From Limnomonas spitsbergensis (Eukaryota; Chlorophyta; Chlorophyceae; Chlamydomonadales): a stretch of DNA of 64,000 nucleotides. The stretch spans positions 1,488,001 through 1,552,000 of the forward strand of contig JAYJMM010000099.1 of assembly GCA_037349105.1 (NCBI GenBank). The letters run 5' to 3'. Positions 10,601 to 21,300 of this stretch are shown piece by piece; within the stretch, counting starts at the first letter, position 1, and each line of letters opens with the position of its first letter. The notes beneath the pieces are model-generated. The model was not told the origin of the DNA and did no database searches. It saw nothing but the letters and a program-made list of their open reading frames with translations. A program made the translations under genes and the position numbers.

Positions 10601-13600
10601 TGAATGCACCTTAGTAGATCTCAGCAGATTCCAGTTTGAAAGCACCCTTGCAGATCTCAGCGGATTCCAGGTTGAGAGCACCCTTGCAGATCTCAGCAGA
10701 TTTCACTTTGAAGGCACCCTTGTCGCTCTCAGCAGATTTCAGTTTGAAATTAAGTGCCCTTGCACATCTCAGCAGATTCCCGTTTTAATACGTCCTTGCA
10801 GATCTCAGCGGAGTCCAGTTTCAAAGTGCCCTTAAAGATATCTGTAGATTCCAGTTTGGAAAACCCTTGCTTGTAGATCTCAGCAGATTCCAGTTTAAAA
10901 GCACCCTTGTAGATCTCAGCACATTCCCATTTGAAACACCCCTGCAGATCTCAGCAGATTCCAGTTTGAATGAGGGGTGCAAATCTCTGATCTGAGTTGT
11001 AATGCACCCCCTTGTAAAGCACATTGGATTTCAATATAAATAAATTCACACATCTCAAAAGTTTCCAGAATGTCAAATATCACCTCTTCTGATTTCTCCG
11101 CCACTGCTCATCACAGATCTTGATCCCAGTGCTCCACAGCGGCGTCTATCCCCCGCAGAGACTAGAGCCGCTGATGTTAGCCCTCCCATACATACCAAAG
11201 AGTGGCACATGCCAGGGAAGGGACACCTGGTTTAATGAGGTGAGTGTTTAGTGATGTACATTATCTCGAGTACGCTGTGATGGATACCAGGGGATGGATA
11301 CTATGTTATGTCAAGTCATGTGCCAACATCAAAGTGTAGCAGGAGAACACTTATGTAATTGATTGTGGCCATTTTGTGTGTAGTTTTTAAGCCTGCCAGC
11401 CTGGGCGGATGACATGTCTGTATTTTGATTGCAAGATGAGGTTTGTGAAATTCTTCATTTTGTGTGGTGGTGCTGTTTGTGTGATGATTCCACATAGAAC
11501 ACAAGTGAAGGCTTGGACCCTGCTGATCACCGCCTAATTTCAAATTGTTCCTCATTAAGGTGATGTCGGAGCTCAGGACTTTGTTCACGGATCGCTACCT
11601 CCAGCCCCTCGGCAGAATCAACGGGCTGGATGAGAGCACAAGCGTCCCATTGGGGACGAAGGTGAGACAAGCTAGGGCACATCTGTTAACGCCAGAAGAA
11701 GATTGTTGCAACATATATAAGCATAACAGCTTTGAACACGTAATTCTCAGTTAAACTAGGCTGGCAGTTGGAGGAGTCAAGTCTCCGTTCTTTTACCCTT
11801 CACACCTTATTGGTAGGAATAGCTCACTACGGCAGGAGGGTGACATATATTGCTGGAGTAGGTAGACCTGGCCAATCAAAGCTTTTATGTGCAACGTTTG
11901 CCCATGCACATGCGTCGGTTCCCGTTATAAACATGAACCTACTGATGTGAACCAGGTTGTGACAAACTCAGCATCAGAAATCGAGAAGATGGTGGCCAAG
12001 CTGTTCTCGCCCAGAGTGTCAGAGCAAGCACATGCAGCAAAGGCATTAATGAGCTTGGCATGCAGTATTGAGAACGGGGTGTTAAAGAACGTTGCAGCCA
12101 ACACGGAGACCCAGGTCAAGATCGCTGCTGCCCCTGGTGCTATCAACCAGCTGGCTGTCTTACTGAGCTCAAGGTCTGTGAACGTGCAGTACAATGCAGC
12201 GTTGGCGTTATGGAGCCTTGCAGGCAATACGGAGAACCAGGTTAAGATTACCACTATCCCTAGTGCTATTAGCCAGCTGGTCGCCTTACTGAGCTCAAGC
12301 TCTGTGAACGTGCAGGAGTCTGCAGCGGCTGCGTTATGGAACCTTGCAGTCAACACAGAGAACAAGGTCAAGATTGCCGCAATTCCTAGTGCTATCAGCC
12401 AGCTGGTCGCCTTACTGAGCTCGAGCTCTGTGAAAGTGCAAGAGTCTGCAGCGGGGGCATTATGGAGCCTTGCAGCCAATACAGAGAACAAGGTCAAGAT
12501 TGCCAATATCCCTAGTGCTATCAGCCAGCTGGTCACCTTACTGAGCTTGGGCTCTGTGAAAGTGCAGGAGTCTGCAACGGGTGCGTTACGGATCCTTGCA
12601 GCCAACACAGAGAACCAGGTCAAAATCGTTGCTGCCCCTGGTGCCATCAACGAGATGGTAACCTTACTGAGCTCAAGCTCTGTGAACGTGCAGGACAATG
12701 CAGCGGTGGCGTTACGGAACCTTGCAGCCAATACGGAGAATAAGGTCAAGATTGCAACTATCCCTAGTGCTATCAGCCAGTTGGTCGCCTTACTGAGCTC
12801 GAGGTCTGTGAACGTGCAGGAGTCTGCAGCGGGGGCGTTATGGAGCCTTGCAGCCATATCGGAGAACAAGGTCAAGATTGCCACTATCCCTAGTGCTATC
12901 AGCCAGCTGGTTGCCTTGCTGAGCTCGAGATCTGTGAAAGTGCAAGAGTCTGCAGCGGGGGCATTAGGGAGCCTTGCAGCCAATACAGAGAACAGGGTCA
13001 AGATTGCCAATATCCCTAGTGCTATCAGCCAGCTGGTCGCCTTACTGAGCTCAAGCTCTGTGACCGTGCAGGTGTCTGCAGCGGGGGCGCTATGGAGCCT
13101 TGCAGGCAATACGGAGAACAAGGTCGAGATTGCCACAATCCCTAGTGCTATCAGCCAGCTGGTCGCCTCACTGAGCTCGAGCTCTGTGAGAGTACAAGAG
13201 TTTGCAGCGGGGACGTTATGGAGCCTTGCAGGCAACACAGAGAACAAGGTCAAGATTGCCACTATTCCTAGTGCTATCAGCCAGCTGGTCGCCTCACTGA
13301 GCTCGAGCTCTGTGAGAGTACAAGAGTTTGCAGCGGGGACGTTATGGAGCCTTGCAACCAATACGGAGAACGCAGCCAAGATCGCTGATGCTCCTGGTGC
13401 CATCAACGAGCTGGTTTTCTTGCTAAGTTCTAGCTCTAGGGAAGTCCCGCAGAATGCAGCGAGAGTTCTACAGAATCTTGCAATTGATGCTGAGAACAAG
13501 GTCAAGATTGTTGCTACTCCTGGTGCCGTAAAGAATTTAAAGGCGTTGTCATGGTCGAGTGTGCTGGCGGTGAAAGAAGCGGCGATTTCTGCTCTAAGCA

Positions 13601-13611
13601 TGTTGACATAA
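7646..13611 (+). CDS. TIR domain-armadillo repeat protein (5 exons found)
   Basis: Exons: 7646-7778, 8404-8538, 11117-11239, 11560-11661 and 11956-13611, all with GT..AG borders and phase 0 between them. Using the ATG at 7662 the protein is 710 residues, but the acceptor at 7645 suggests an upstream exon with the true start. Residues 1-125 are a TIR domain: MISYRTADTG strand A, a GWSVFLDDEVL segment, FIAVCSDGYGASKYKQAEI carrying the conserved glutamate (about residue 75) that is catalytic in NAD-cleaving TIRs, then ILIPVLHSG. Residues 208-710 are 12 ARM repeats. The order TIR then ARM is the reverse of animal SARM1 (ARM-SAM-TIR). By family knowledge it may be an NADase or signalling adaptor regulated by its ARM solenoid; the activity is inferred. 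The stop is TAA at 13609. Introns 1 and 2 are 625 and 2,578 bases, and the second holds a minisatellite. Confidence 0.85.
8700..10980. repeat. 36-bp intronic minisatellite in three blocks
   Basis: Blocks at about 8700-8965, 9285-9500 and 10265-10975 consist of diverged units around CAGATCTCAGCAGATYCCAG followed by TTTGAAAGCRCCCTTG. The period is about 36-40 bases, with roughly 30 units in all. All lie in intron 2 of the TIR-ARM gene. The unit resembles the acceptor edge of exon 3 of the same gene (CACAGATCTTGATCCCAGT at 11112-11130), so it may have grown from it. The ORFs at 10334-10835 are repeat artefacts. Confidence 0.85.
12100..13608 (+). repeat. twelve 126-bp ARM coding repeats
   Basis: The coding sequence repeats with an exact 42-codon period (the last unit is 41). 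The pattern is NTEN-VKI---P-AI--L--LLSSSSV-VQ--AA-AL--LA. Units 2-4 and 6-10 share the SAISQLVALLSS core, and units 9 and 10 are nearly identical at DNA level (13127-13378). Units 1, 5 and 11 carry a PGAIN variant. This suggests recent unequal exchange within one exon. The 563-codon minus-strand ORF across this region is a mirror effect of the repeat. Confidence 0.95.
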
Positions 13612-14700
13612 TCCATTTACTGGGTGGTGTGGGTGCATTGCATGGGATTGTATGCCAAAGTCATGCCTTGATGACCTCATCTCAAGCCGCATTTTTTTTG
13701 CACCGTCTTTGCCTCTAGCCTTGGTATTGCCAGGGGGGGTGGGGGTTTCATTATTTTGCCTGTGCTCTTTGTGAATGAAAGACACGCCAGGATCTTAAAG
13801 CTTGTGGACAGATTGGATTTGTCGGTGAGGAGCTCGTGCATTGTTGGGTAGGTATTAAGGTTTGAAGTGTTAGTGAGTGACTGAATGCCCTCACTGCATG
13901 GGACACAATTTTGCATACTTATACTCATCAGCTTTCATAAGGTTGGGGATGTTTATTTTCAGATTTCTGGAAGTCTACCGGGTTTTAGGGTGTTCTTACT
14001 GTTCTATCCTAGTTACTTCTACTAAGCATTCGATATGGGTATGATTCTAATAATGACCGCTATGTTCATGTAACAAAATGATGAAAACAAGACTCAAATG
14101 TGATATTATTGCGAGGTTGGCGTAATTGCAGTAATCAGCCATCTGTGTTTAATTAATTGGTAATATCTCTTCCCTCATTTCCTGAAGAAGATCGAATTTG
14201 GATGGCTGTCAAATTGGCTGTCACATCAAATCTGGGAACGCTATGACTAGTGGCCGATGGGAAAGAATGACCCCAATCAAGCAATCAAGACCTTGACTAA
14301 TCCCTGACTTGCGGCTCCATGCCTTACTCCTTTAATTTCAGTACTTAATTAGAGCACAGGAGCTGGCACAAATCATTTCACATTTCTACTTTACTATGTT
14401 TTATAACGTATCTTATTCACGCCCACCCTTCTGCATGCCATAACCGACGTTCCTTATTTATCATAACACGATTTCGACATTTTACCTCGTTGTATTCTTC
14501 TTGTGAAACGATATTCATGGACGTCAGTCCAATAAACCTGTTTTTGCCCCTCGACGGTCAAAGTATCCACAAAGTGTATGACTTCATACTTCCGTACAAG
14601 TTCAACCTAGCCTTTGCAGCATGGCACAGGGGTGTGAAGTCATTATTAGGTGCGGCCGATCCTTTGCAACACGGCCCATAGGAGTGAAATCATTGACTGG
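13612..14700. other. 3' flank of the TIR-ARM gene; nothing recognised
   Basis: AT-richer sequence without coding signal. It includes presumed 3' UTR and intergenic DNA. Short ORFs have no recognisable content. Confidence 0.5.
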
Positions 14701-15330
14701 AGCCCTTCTGCGTGATTGCGGTTGGTAGCTGTGGGTGCATCATGAGGAGGGTGCGATTCCGGCACCTCCTCCTCTCCCAACCTCTAAGTATGATTCAGCC
14801 AGGTCAGCACAACACCACCACGAACACTCTCGTAATACTTCTGCATATTCAGCCATTACAGCAAAATTGGTGGACCCATATCCTCCGCTTCTACAATGCT
14901 GCGGTGGCACCGGCAGCAGATCAAGACAGCCCTCTAATGGCTGAGCCTTAGCAGCATATATGTAGTTTGCAGTCGGCCAGTGCACCGGAGGACGCACTTG
15001 GTGCTCAGATCCGCTGGGTGAACTGTAGGAGCTGCAGCGGGGACAGCCGTCCCCACATGCAAGGCAGCAGCTTACCTAGAACGCCTATGTGTTGGCACTC
15101 GTTGACGCAGCCTACGAGGAGGCGCAGCTGGACGCAAGCAGCGGGAGGGGCAAATTGAAAAAGTCACATGTTCGTCATCGAAAGTACCACCTTCTGGAGC
15201 AATCCCGCCCAAGGAGTAAAATTGGGTTAGCCTGCTAGGACCCTAACACCGAGCACAGGTATGCGGCGACCAACCGCGCCTGTTTTCAGACCATGGTGGG
15301 CGCCGTGCTTGCGCAAGAGCCGCACTAGCA
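14700..15330 (+). pseudogene. decayed coding fragment, copy A of an inverted pair
   Basis: Plus-strand frames contain RFYNAAVAPAADQDSPLMAE (14878-14940) and, further on, LALVDAAYEEAQLD (from about 15091), followed by a tract ending near 15330. The same peptides, diverged, are found on the minus strand at 15830-16310. Frames are interrupted. I do not recognise the family; a mobile-element remnant is likely. Confidence 0.5.
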
Positions 15331-15829
15331 CCAGCACCAATGACTGAGTTAATGACGGCGCTCACGTGGCCTAGCATCTTTTCAGCATGGCCCAGAGGTG
15401 TCAATGATATTACACCTGGGCCCTGCTCAAAAACTGTCCCGTTGGAAGAAAAGAAAATAAACTGAAAGTAAGAGGGAAAGAAGGAGAAGAACACAAAGGA
15501 GAAAGAAATACCCCCCCCAAAGGAAAGGCAGCACGAAGTGTCCTTGCCCCTCTCAAGCCTAATCCCCAAGAAGGCAAAGAAAAGCAACAAACTAGGCCTC
15601 AACAAAGCGTACAACTTTCTCAACAAAAGTGAGAGCCTCCCATTCAAGCCTGCCGCAGTACAACTGTTGAAAGTCTGTGGCGCCCTTTGAGGGGCCTCCC
15701 AACCTCTCTCACTAAGCCTCTTCTTCACGCTAGGGCACTGGAAGCAGACTTGCAGCGCATCCTCCACATGCTCGCCATCTCCCCTTGTCCAACACCGTTG
15801 GTAGCACCGTCCGTCACGCTGCTGACCGC
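15331..15829. other. spacer between the inverted fragments
   Basis: Contains a purine-rich stretch (15430-15530). The word CAGCATGGCCCAGAGGTGTC (about 15384) also occurs in variant form near 14617. The minus-strand ORF at 15243-15767 has low-complexity Phe/Ser content and no recognisable domain. Confidence 0.4.
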
Positions 15830-16310
15830 TGCTCCGTCATCGAGTGTCCGCCGTGCTGACGGCGCAGAGCCGCAGCCCTAAGTGTGTGCGCAAGCAAGCG
15901 CCCGCCGTAGACTGAAACCAGGTGCGGTAGGCGGCCGTAGACCTGTGTTTAGTGGCAGGATCTCTGGGGTCCCCTCTGCCAGCTGCATCCAGCTGCGCCC
16001 GCTCGTTCGCTGCATCAACTAAAGCTAGCACCTCTGGGACACGTAGTGGCTGCAGGTCAGTCGCTGTCTGACGCAGTTTGGGGACGGCTGATCCAACTCC
16101 AGCTCCTCCAAAGCACCTAGCAATTCACTACAGCAATTGCGCCCTGCCTGGCAGCGAGCTGCATGTCGGCCGCCATGGCTGCCGCCATGAGTGGGCTTTT
16201 GTCTTGCTGTGCTGCTGGTGCGACCGCAGCGAAGTTGTAGAAGTCCAGGCTCAGAGTTGTAACAGTCATTAACTGGGAAATTAAGGTTTGACTTGGCTTT
16301 GGAGGCATGG
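15830..16310 (-). pseudogene. decayed coding fragment, copy B of an inverted pair
   Basis: The minus strand carries LDFYNFAAVAPAAQQDKSP (16260-16200) and LALVDAANERAQLDAAGRG (16030-15970). These match copy A at 14700-15330 in opposite orientation and in the same relative order. Frames differ between segments, so this copy is also broken. Confidence 0.5.
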
Positions 16311-16544
16311 AGGGGGGAGCTAGGGATCGTGATTTTTTTTTGATGATGATTAGTTATCCCTCCACTTTTGCCCCCCCCCTCTCATCGGACTGGAGGTCCG
16401 TATCTCCAGCCCTGAACAAGTTGGATCACATCGTCCACACAAAATATGGCCTCCTACCTATGCCTGCCCCGTCACAACTGGTGAAGCTTGTAGCACCATC
16501 CAGAGGGCCTGCCCACCCCAGCTCCCTAACTTGTGCCTTGATGC
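16311..16544. other. flank immediately left of the retroelement
   Basis: No gene seen. It ends in TAGG at 16545-16548, the target duplication. Confidence 0.5.
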
Positions 16545-16548
16545 TAGG
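16545..16548. repeat. target-site duplication, left (TAGG)
   Basis: TAGG lies immediately before the element end TGTCGCACC and recurs immediately after the other end (TGTGACA) at 35498-35501. A 4-bp duplication fits DDE-integrase insertion. Confidence 0.85.
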
Positions 16549-17408
16549 TGTCGCACCATAAAGCAGTAACTGCAATACTATGGTAAACACCGTAAACTCC
16601 GGTCAGGACACCTTAGAGAGGTGTCCTCTACTCACAAATACGGTACATCACCGTACACTCATGCTCCTTGTACTTCAGACAAGAGCTTGTTAACAAGATT
16701 ACTGTAACTGGGAGTCCCTAACTGGATGTCTCTGCCTAGAAGTCTCCGTCTCGTGGGTACCGCCCCTACTACTTTACTCGCGAGGTGCGCTTCAGGTCCG
16801 TGGCGGACTTCTTTCCTCACGGCAGTGATGGACGCCTACGGGCAGGCTCAGTGACTGATCACTGGCTGCGAGTGCTCTTCGAGTTAAGCAGCTGGCTGGT
16901 TATTTGTGTATATAGCAATTGACTTAGGGGCATAGGCCTTCTGGCCGTCTGGTCGCGAACCAGCCGGGCTATGTTAAGGGCACTTACCGCGTATCACGCG
17001 GAGAGATGGACGGGACGTAGACTGCGTACTTCTTCTTCTGCAGGGTCTCGTTTCTCTTACTGGGGTACTTGTCTCCAGCTAGTTCAGCGGAGGCTGAGCT
17101 AGGCTTGACTCGAATTAAGGTACTGACTTAGGTGTAAGCTGTAGGTCTCGAAGACGTCCGGTGCTTGTTACAAATAGAGGTCTGTCCTTTAGAAAGGGAC
17201 GAAGTAACTAGCCAAGGCAATTGCCGGGATACAGGGACCCGGCAGGCCCAATACAGAGTACGGTACAATCTGTCAAATCAACCTGCGTAAGCGGGTTTCT
17301 AGGTCTCAGCTTCAAATCCGAGGACTCCGCAGAGAAGCTGCGGAGGCCCCGAGGCCGCTAACTGCGGTCTGAACGGTTCTGTCACGTATACTGTAATATA
17401 CTGTGACA
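16549..17408 (-). repeat. complete 860-bp terminal repeat (A+B)
   Basis: Starts TGTCGCACC and ends ACTGTGACA on the plus strand. Part A is 16549-16781 and part B is 16779-17408. It is the only copy in which A and B are contiguous as A-B. The last 29 bases (17380-17408) form an imperfect palindrome, TGTCACGTATAC with its near-complement ATATACTGTGACA. It contains a TATATA word at about 16915 (plus). Confidence 0.92.
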
Positions 17409-17410
17409 GC

Positions 17411-17643
17411 TGTCGCACCATAAAGCAGTAACTGCAATACTATGGTAAACACCGTAAACTCCGGTCAGGACACCTTAGAGAGGTGTCCTCTACTCACAAA
17501 TACGGTACATCACCGTACACTCATGCTCCTTGTACTTCAGACAAGAGCTTGTTAACAAGATTACTGTAACTGGGAGTCCCTAACTGGATGTCTCTGCCTA
17601 GAAGTCTCCGTCTCGTGGGTACCGCCCCTACTACTTTACTCGC
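17411..17643 (-). repeat. second copy of repeat part A
   Basis: Matches 16549-16781 without indel (offset 862). It is separated from the preceding B copy by only GC, giving the palindromic junction GACAGCTGTC (17405-17414). After 17643 it diverges into the element's internal sequence. Confidence 0.92.
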
Positions 17644-17656
17644 CCCCCGCTCCCCA
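17644..17656 (-). other. candidate polypurine tract
   Basis: On the element strand this reads GGGGAGCGGGGGG and directly abuts part A, the place expected for the plus-strand primer of reverse transcription. Confidence 0.6.
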
Positions 17657-18370
17657 GCATTAAGCCCTCCAAGCGTGCGCTGGGAGCCGGAAAAGGGGTG
17701 GTACTGAAATAAACTTCTGGAAAAATATGTACGGAGAAGCTCAAATCATCATCTGCAAACCTGCCTGGGTCCTTCCTTCCACAAATTTGCCTGGTTCAGG
17801 CCTTTTAAAATCTTGCCTGGTTCAGGCCGTCTACAAATCTGCCTGGTTCAGGCCTTCTGCAAATCTGGAAATAACAATTAACCGAGTTTCAGCTGAAGCG
17901 CAATGCGCAGAACCCTACAAACTCAAGCTGTTCAGCCCACTACTGGCTAGCAAACAGAGAAATTTCAAAGTTATCAAGTCAAGCTAAGAACAACCGCTGC
18001 TCTCGCCCCACTGCGCCATAGCCGCCTGGTCTTTAATGGCCACAGGGTTTGTGCGCCGTAGCAGCGTGATCCGCCTCCTACCGTGCTATCCTTGCCCGAG
18101 TTGACTAATTCTCCTCGCTCATCATCCTTATAACATATGTACTACCGTAGCCCTGCTGGTATGGTGTTTGAGAAACAAATTTTCATTAAGCTGCCGTAAC
18201 TCTACTCCTGCGTCTTCCGTCTTCGGTCCGCAGGCTGCTGGCCCACTGCCTACCGGGTACTAGGACAAGCCGCGCTGCATCTGCACTTCTGCTCTGTAGG
18301 CGCCTGCCCGCTCCTTGCCAGTTACGGCGTGGGTGACGTCACGTGCTCAGCGGCCTTGCCGCTCCGGGCT
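17657..18370 (-). other. 3' noncoding part of the retroelement
   Basis: Lies between the polyprotein stop and the polypurine tract. It has a short array (17755-17870) of about four 30-base units around CTGCCTGGTTCAGGCCTTCT. No other gene is seen. Confidence 0.6.
17755..17870. repeat. short 30-bp tandem repeat, about 4 units
   Basis: Units of the type TTGCCTGGTTCAGGCCTT with variable ends, in the 3' noncoding part of the retroelement. Confidence 0.75.
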
Positions 18371-21300
18371 TCAGGTCCCGGTAAGATCCACAAAGGCTGA
18401 CTCTTCTTCCTCCCTTGCTGCTTCTTTGGCCACCTTGGCCCTTCTTGTAACTGCTCTCGGGGTGACATTGGCCTCTCCCCGGCCAGTGGTGTACGAGATG
18501 TCATACAACCCGTTCGCCATTGGTCTTGCGATGCCCCGCTCCATTTGCCTTGTTGCTGGGTTGGTGGCCATGACTTCCACCTCAGGCCTGTCCAAGACAT
18601 CGGCCTCCTCGGCTGTCCTGGCAGCCGCTCTGGCTGCTGGGCTTGGTCGCCCCTGGACCTGTAAACTGCGCTCTTCTGTGGTGGTCCCTGCTACAGCAGC
18701 GGGCCCAGCTCCCTTGTCTTCCGGCTTGCAGCGTGGGCACAACCACTCGCCCTCAGGCACCTCCTCGAGTACTGGTACCAAGCAGTCCATGTGCCAACCT
18801 GTATTGCAGGCATCACACAAAAGCATCACCTCTCCGCGATCGGGCAGCTGGCACACCTCGCATGACAGGCTGTTATTGGGTCTGGTTCCACTGAAATCAA
18901 CCACTCCCCTGAGGTTGGGCAAGTGGCATGGAGAACAATTGACTGCATTCTCTGTAACTGTGAGGCCATCTGCCCCTTCCAAAGTTCCCGTCGCCCCCAG
19001 TGTTTTGACCCTGAGGATCTCAGGCCTGGCCTTGGGGTCGAGGCTGCGTCGCTCTGATGAATACTTCACATACACGTAATCTCCCTCTGCAAAACGCCTG
19101 ACCTGGGGGACATACCCTCCCCCACGGATGCGTGCATATCGCAGCTTGTCGCGGTGCTGCGCAATTTTTAGATGCTCACCCGCGACTGGCAGTGCTTCTT
19201 TGATCCTGGCCACTCTGGCCAAGAGCAGGTCTGCTGCCTCCTCTGCCGTTGCCACCTTGGCTGTGCTCCAGAGGTCCGCTCCCACTCTGGAGGGGAAGGC
19301 GGGTCTCTGTCCGAACAGCACCTCGTACGGCGCCATGCGCGTGGCCTGCTGCGGCGAGCATCGGAAGCCTAGGGCTACCCAGGGCACCATCTTGTCCCAG
19401 GACTCGTCGCTGCTGCCCTCCTCGCAGCACTTGCGTAGGCCTGCCTTGAGGGTCTGGACAGCCCTCTCTGAAAGCCCATCTGCCTGGGGGTGGTTGGCAG
19501 AAGTGGTGCGATGGTCAATGAAGCAGTCCAACAACATGTCCTGAAATTCACCCTGGAACTCTGTTCCCTGGTCTGTCACCACCTCTGCGCATCCCCCGAA
19601 TCGTGCAACAACATTTTGAAAGAATGCCAAGGCCGTCACATCAGACGCCTTGCTTGGAATGGGGATTAACTCCACCCATTTGGAGTAATGCTCCACACAC
19701 ACCATCACGAACCGATTTCCCCTGGACGTGGTCGTGAATGGACCACACAGGTCCACTCCCCACCGGAAAAACAACCCCTCAATGGGTAGCGGGTGTAGGT
19801 TGGGCTGTATGTGATTGAACGTGGACGCCCTGGCTCTGTCACACACACCGCATTCCTGCACCGCCTTCTTGACTGCTGCTCGAAGCCCCCGCCACCAATG
19901 CTGCTGCATGACCATGAAAGCCGTGCGGTGGCTGCCAAAATGGCCCGTACCTGCATGCGCTGTCTGGATCACTGCTAGCCTGTCTTCTGGCCTGGGCACC
20001 ACACAACGTCTACCATCAGGCATGAGTCTCATCAGGACTCCTCCCCTCTCTGATTCCCACTGGAATGGCGCTGCTCTGCGCTGTATTCTAGTCTGTTCTC
20101 CTAGCTCTGTTCCCTGGACATAAGTCTTTTCACGGAGAAACCTCAAGACGGGCTCATCTGCCCACACATCGACCCTAGCCGACGGTCCTGCAGGACAACC
20201 TGGCTGGTCCTTCTCACTCTCTGTTTCCCTGGGTACTTTGATTCCAACATCAACTTGTTCTGCAGACGCGTTCCCACCTGGCTCCTGTGCCGCGTCGGCC
20301 CAGTCTGCCGCGGCTGATTCCCCCAGGCACTGTCTGTATGATGCGGCCGCTTCTCCGCTGCCGGAGCATGCGTTTCCTGCAGTAGCAAGGGCATAGTGGC
20401 TGGACATTAAAGTCGCCCCCAGAGCTGGGTCCCTGTCCTGGCCTGGCAGCTTTGCCCTGCGTGTCAATTCTGCTGGCATGATCTTAGCACACTCGAGTGC
20501 CACACTGAGCCATGCACTGAGTGCCCATGAATCCATGCTCCTGCCCAAGGCTGCCCGTCTGGCTGCCTCTGGGAAGTCTGGGCGCGGCAATGTGGACCCC
20601 ACAGCGTACCCCATGGCGCGCTCACGCTCGTTTGCATTGGGCTCCTGCAAGTCCCCCATGGGCCTGTACACCATCCCATTTTGCCCGTTCCGGAAAGCAT
20701 ATGATGAGGGCGTGGCCATCAAACACGGCAGCACTTTCCTGGGCTGCCCTGTTACATTGATGCGGTACCCCCCATTGTCCGGACATGATACTACTTGGGC
20801 CTTGCTGCCCTTGTCCAGAATGTCGTCTACAATCCCCTCGTGGGGTCTGGTCGACGCACGAATCACAAATTCAATATCTGCTGCCGGGGCAATATTCCCC
20901 CAATAGTTGCGGGTGCGGTGGGCGTAAGACCCCACCTGCGCTGCGTCAAACAGCGCCGGTGTTCCCAGAATCCGGCACACCTCCTGAAAAGCCTCAACAC
21001 TGGCCTTCACACTCTTCTGATTCAACTGCATTGCCACATTCTCAATCAGGTACGCTGGCGGCCTAGGCCCCTGCATGAACTGTAGTGTACCCAACAGCTT
21101 GACTAACGGGAAGAACGACTTGCTTCTCTCTCCCTCGAGCCCACGCCCCTTGCCTGCTGACGAAAGGTCCTGGCATTCCCAGCCTGCTACCATGAACCAC
21201 TGGCGCCCCTCCTGGGCGCCCGCCTCCTGGAGGTGCTTTGCCGTAATGGCATACACATCCTGGGGCAACGCTCTGAACGCCTTATCAAATGCTTTGACCG

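Noticed and set aside
11925..13616. 563-codon minus-strand ORF opposite the ARM exon
   Set aside because: Antisense shadow of the 126-bp coding repeat; no splice structure or recognisable domain.
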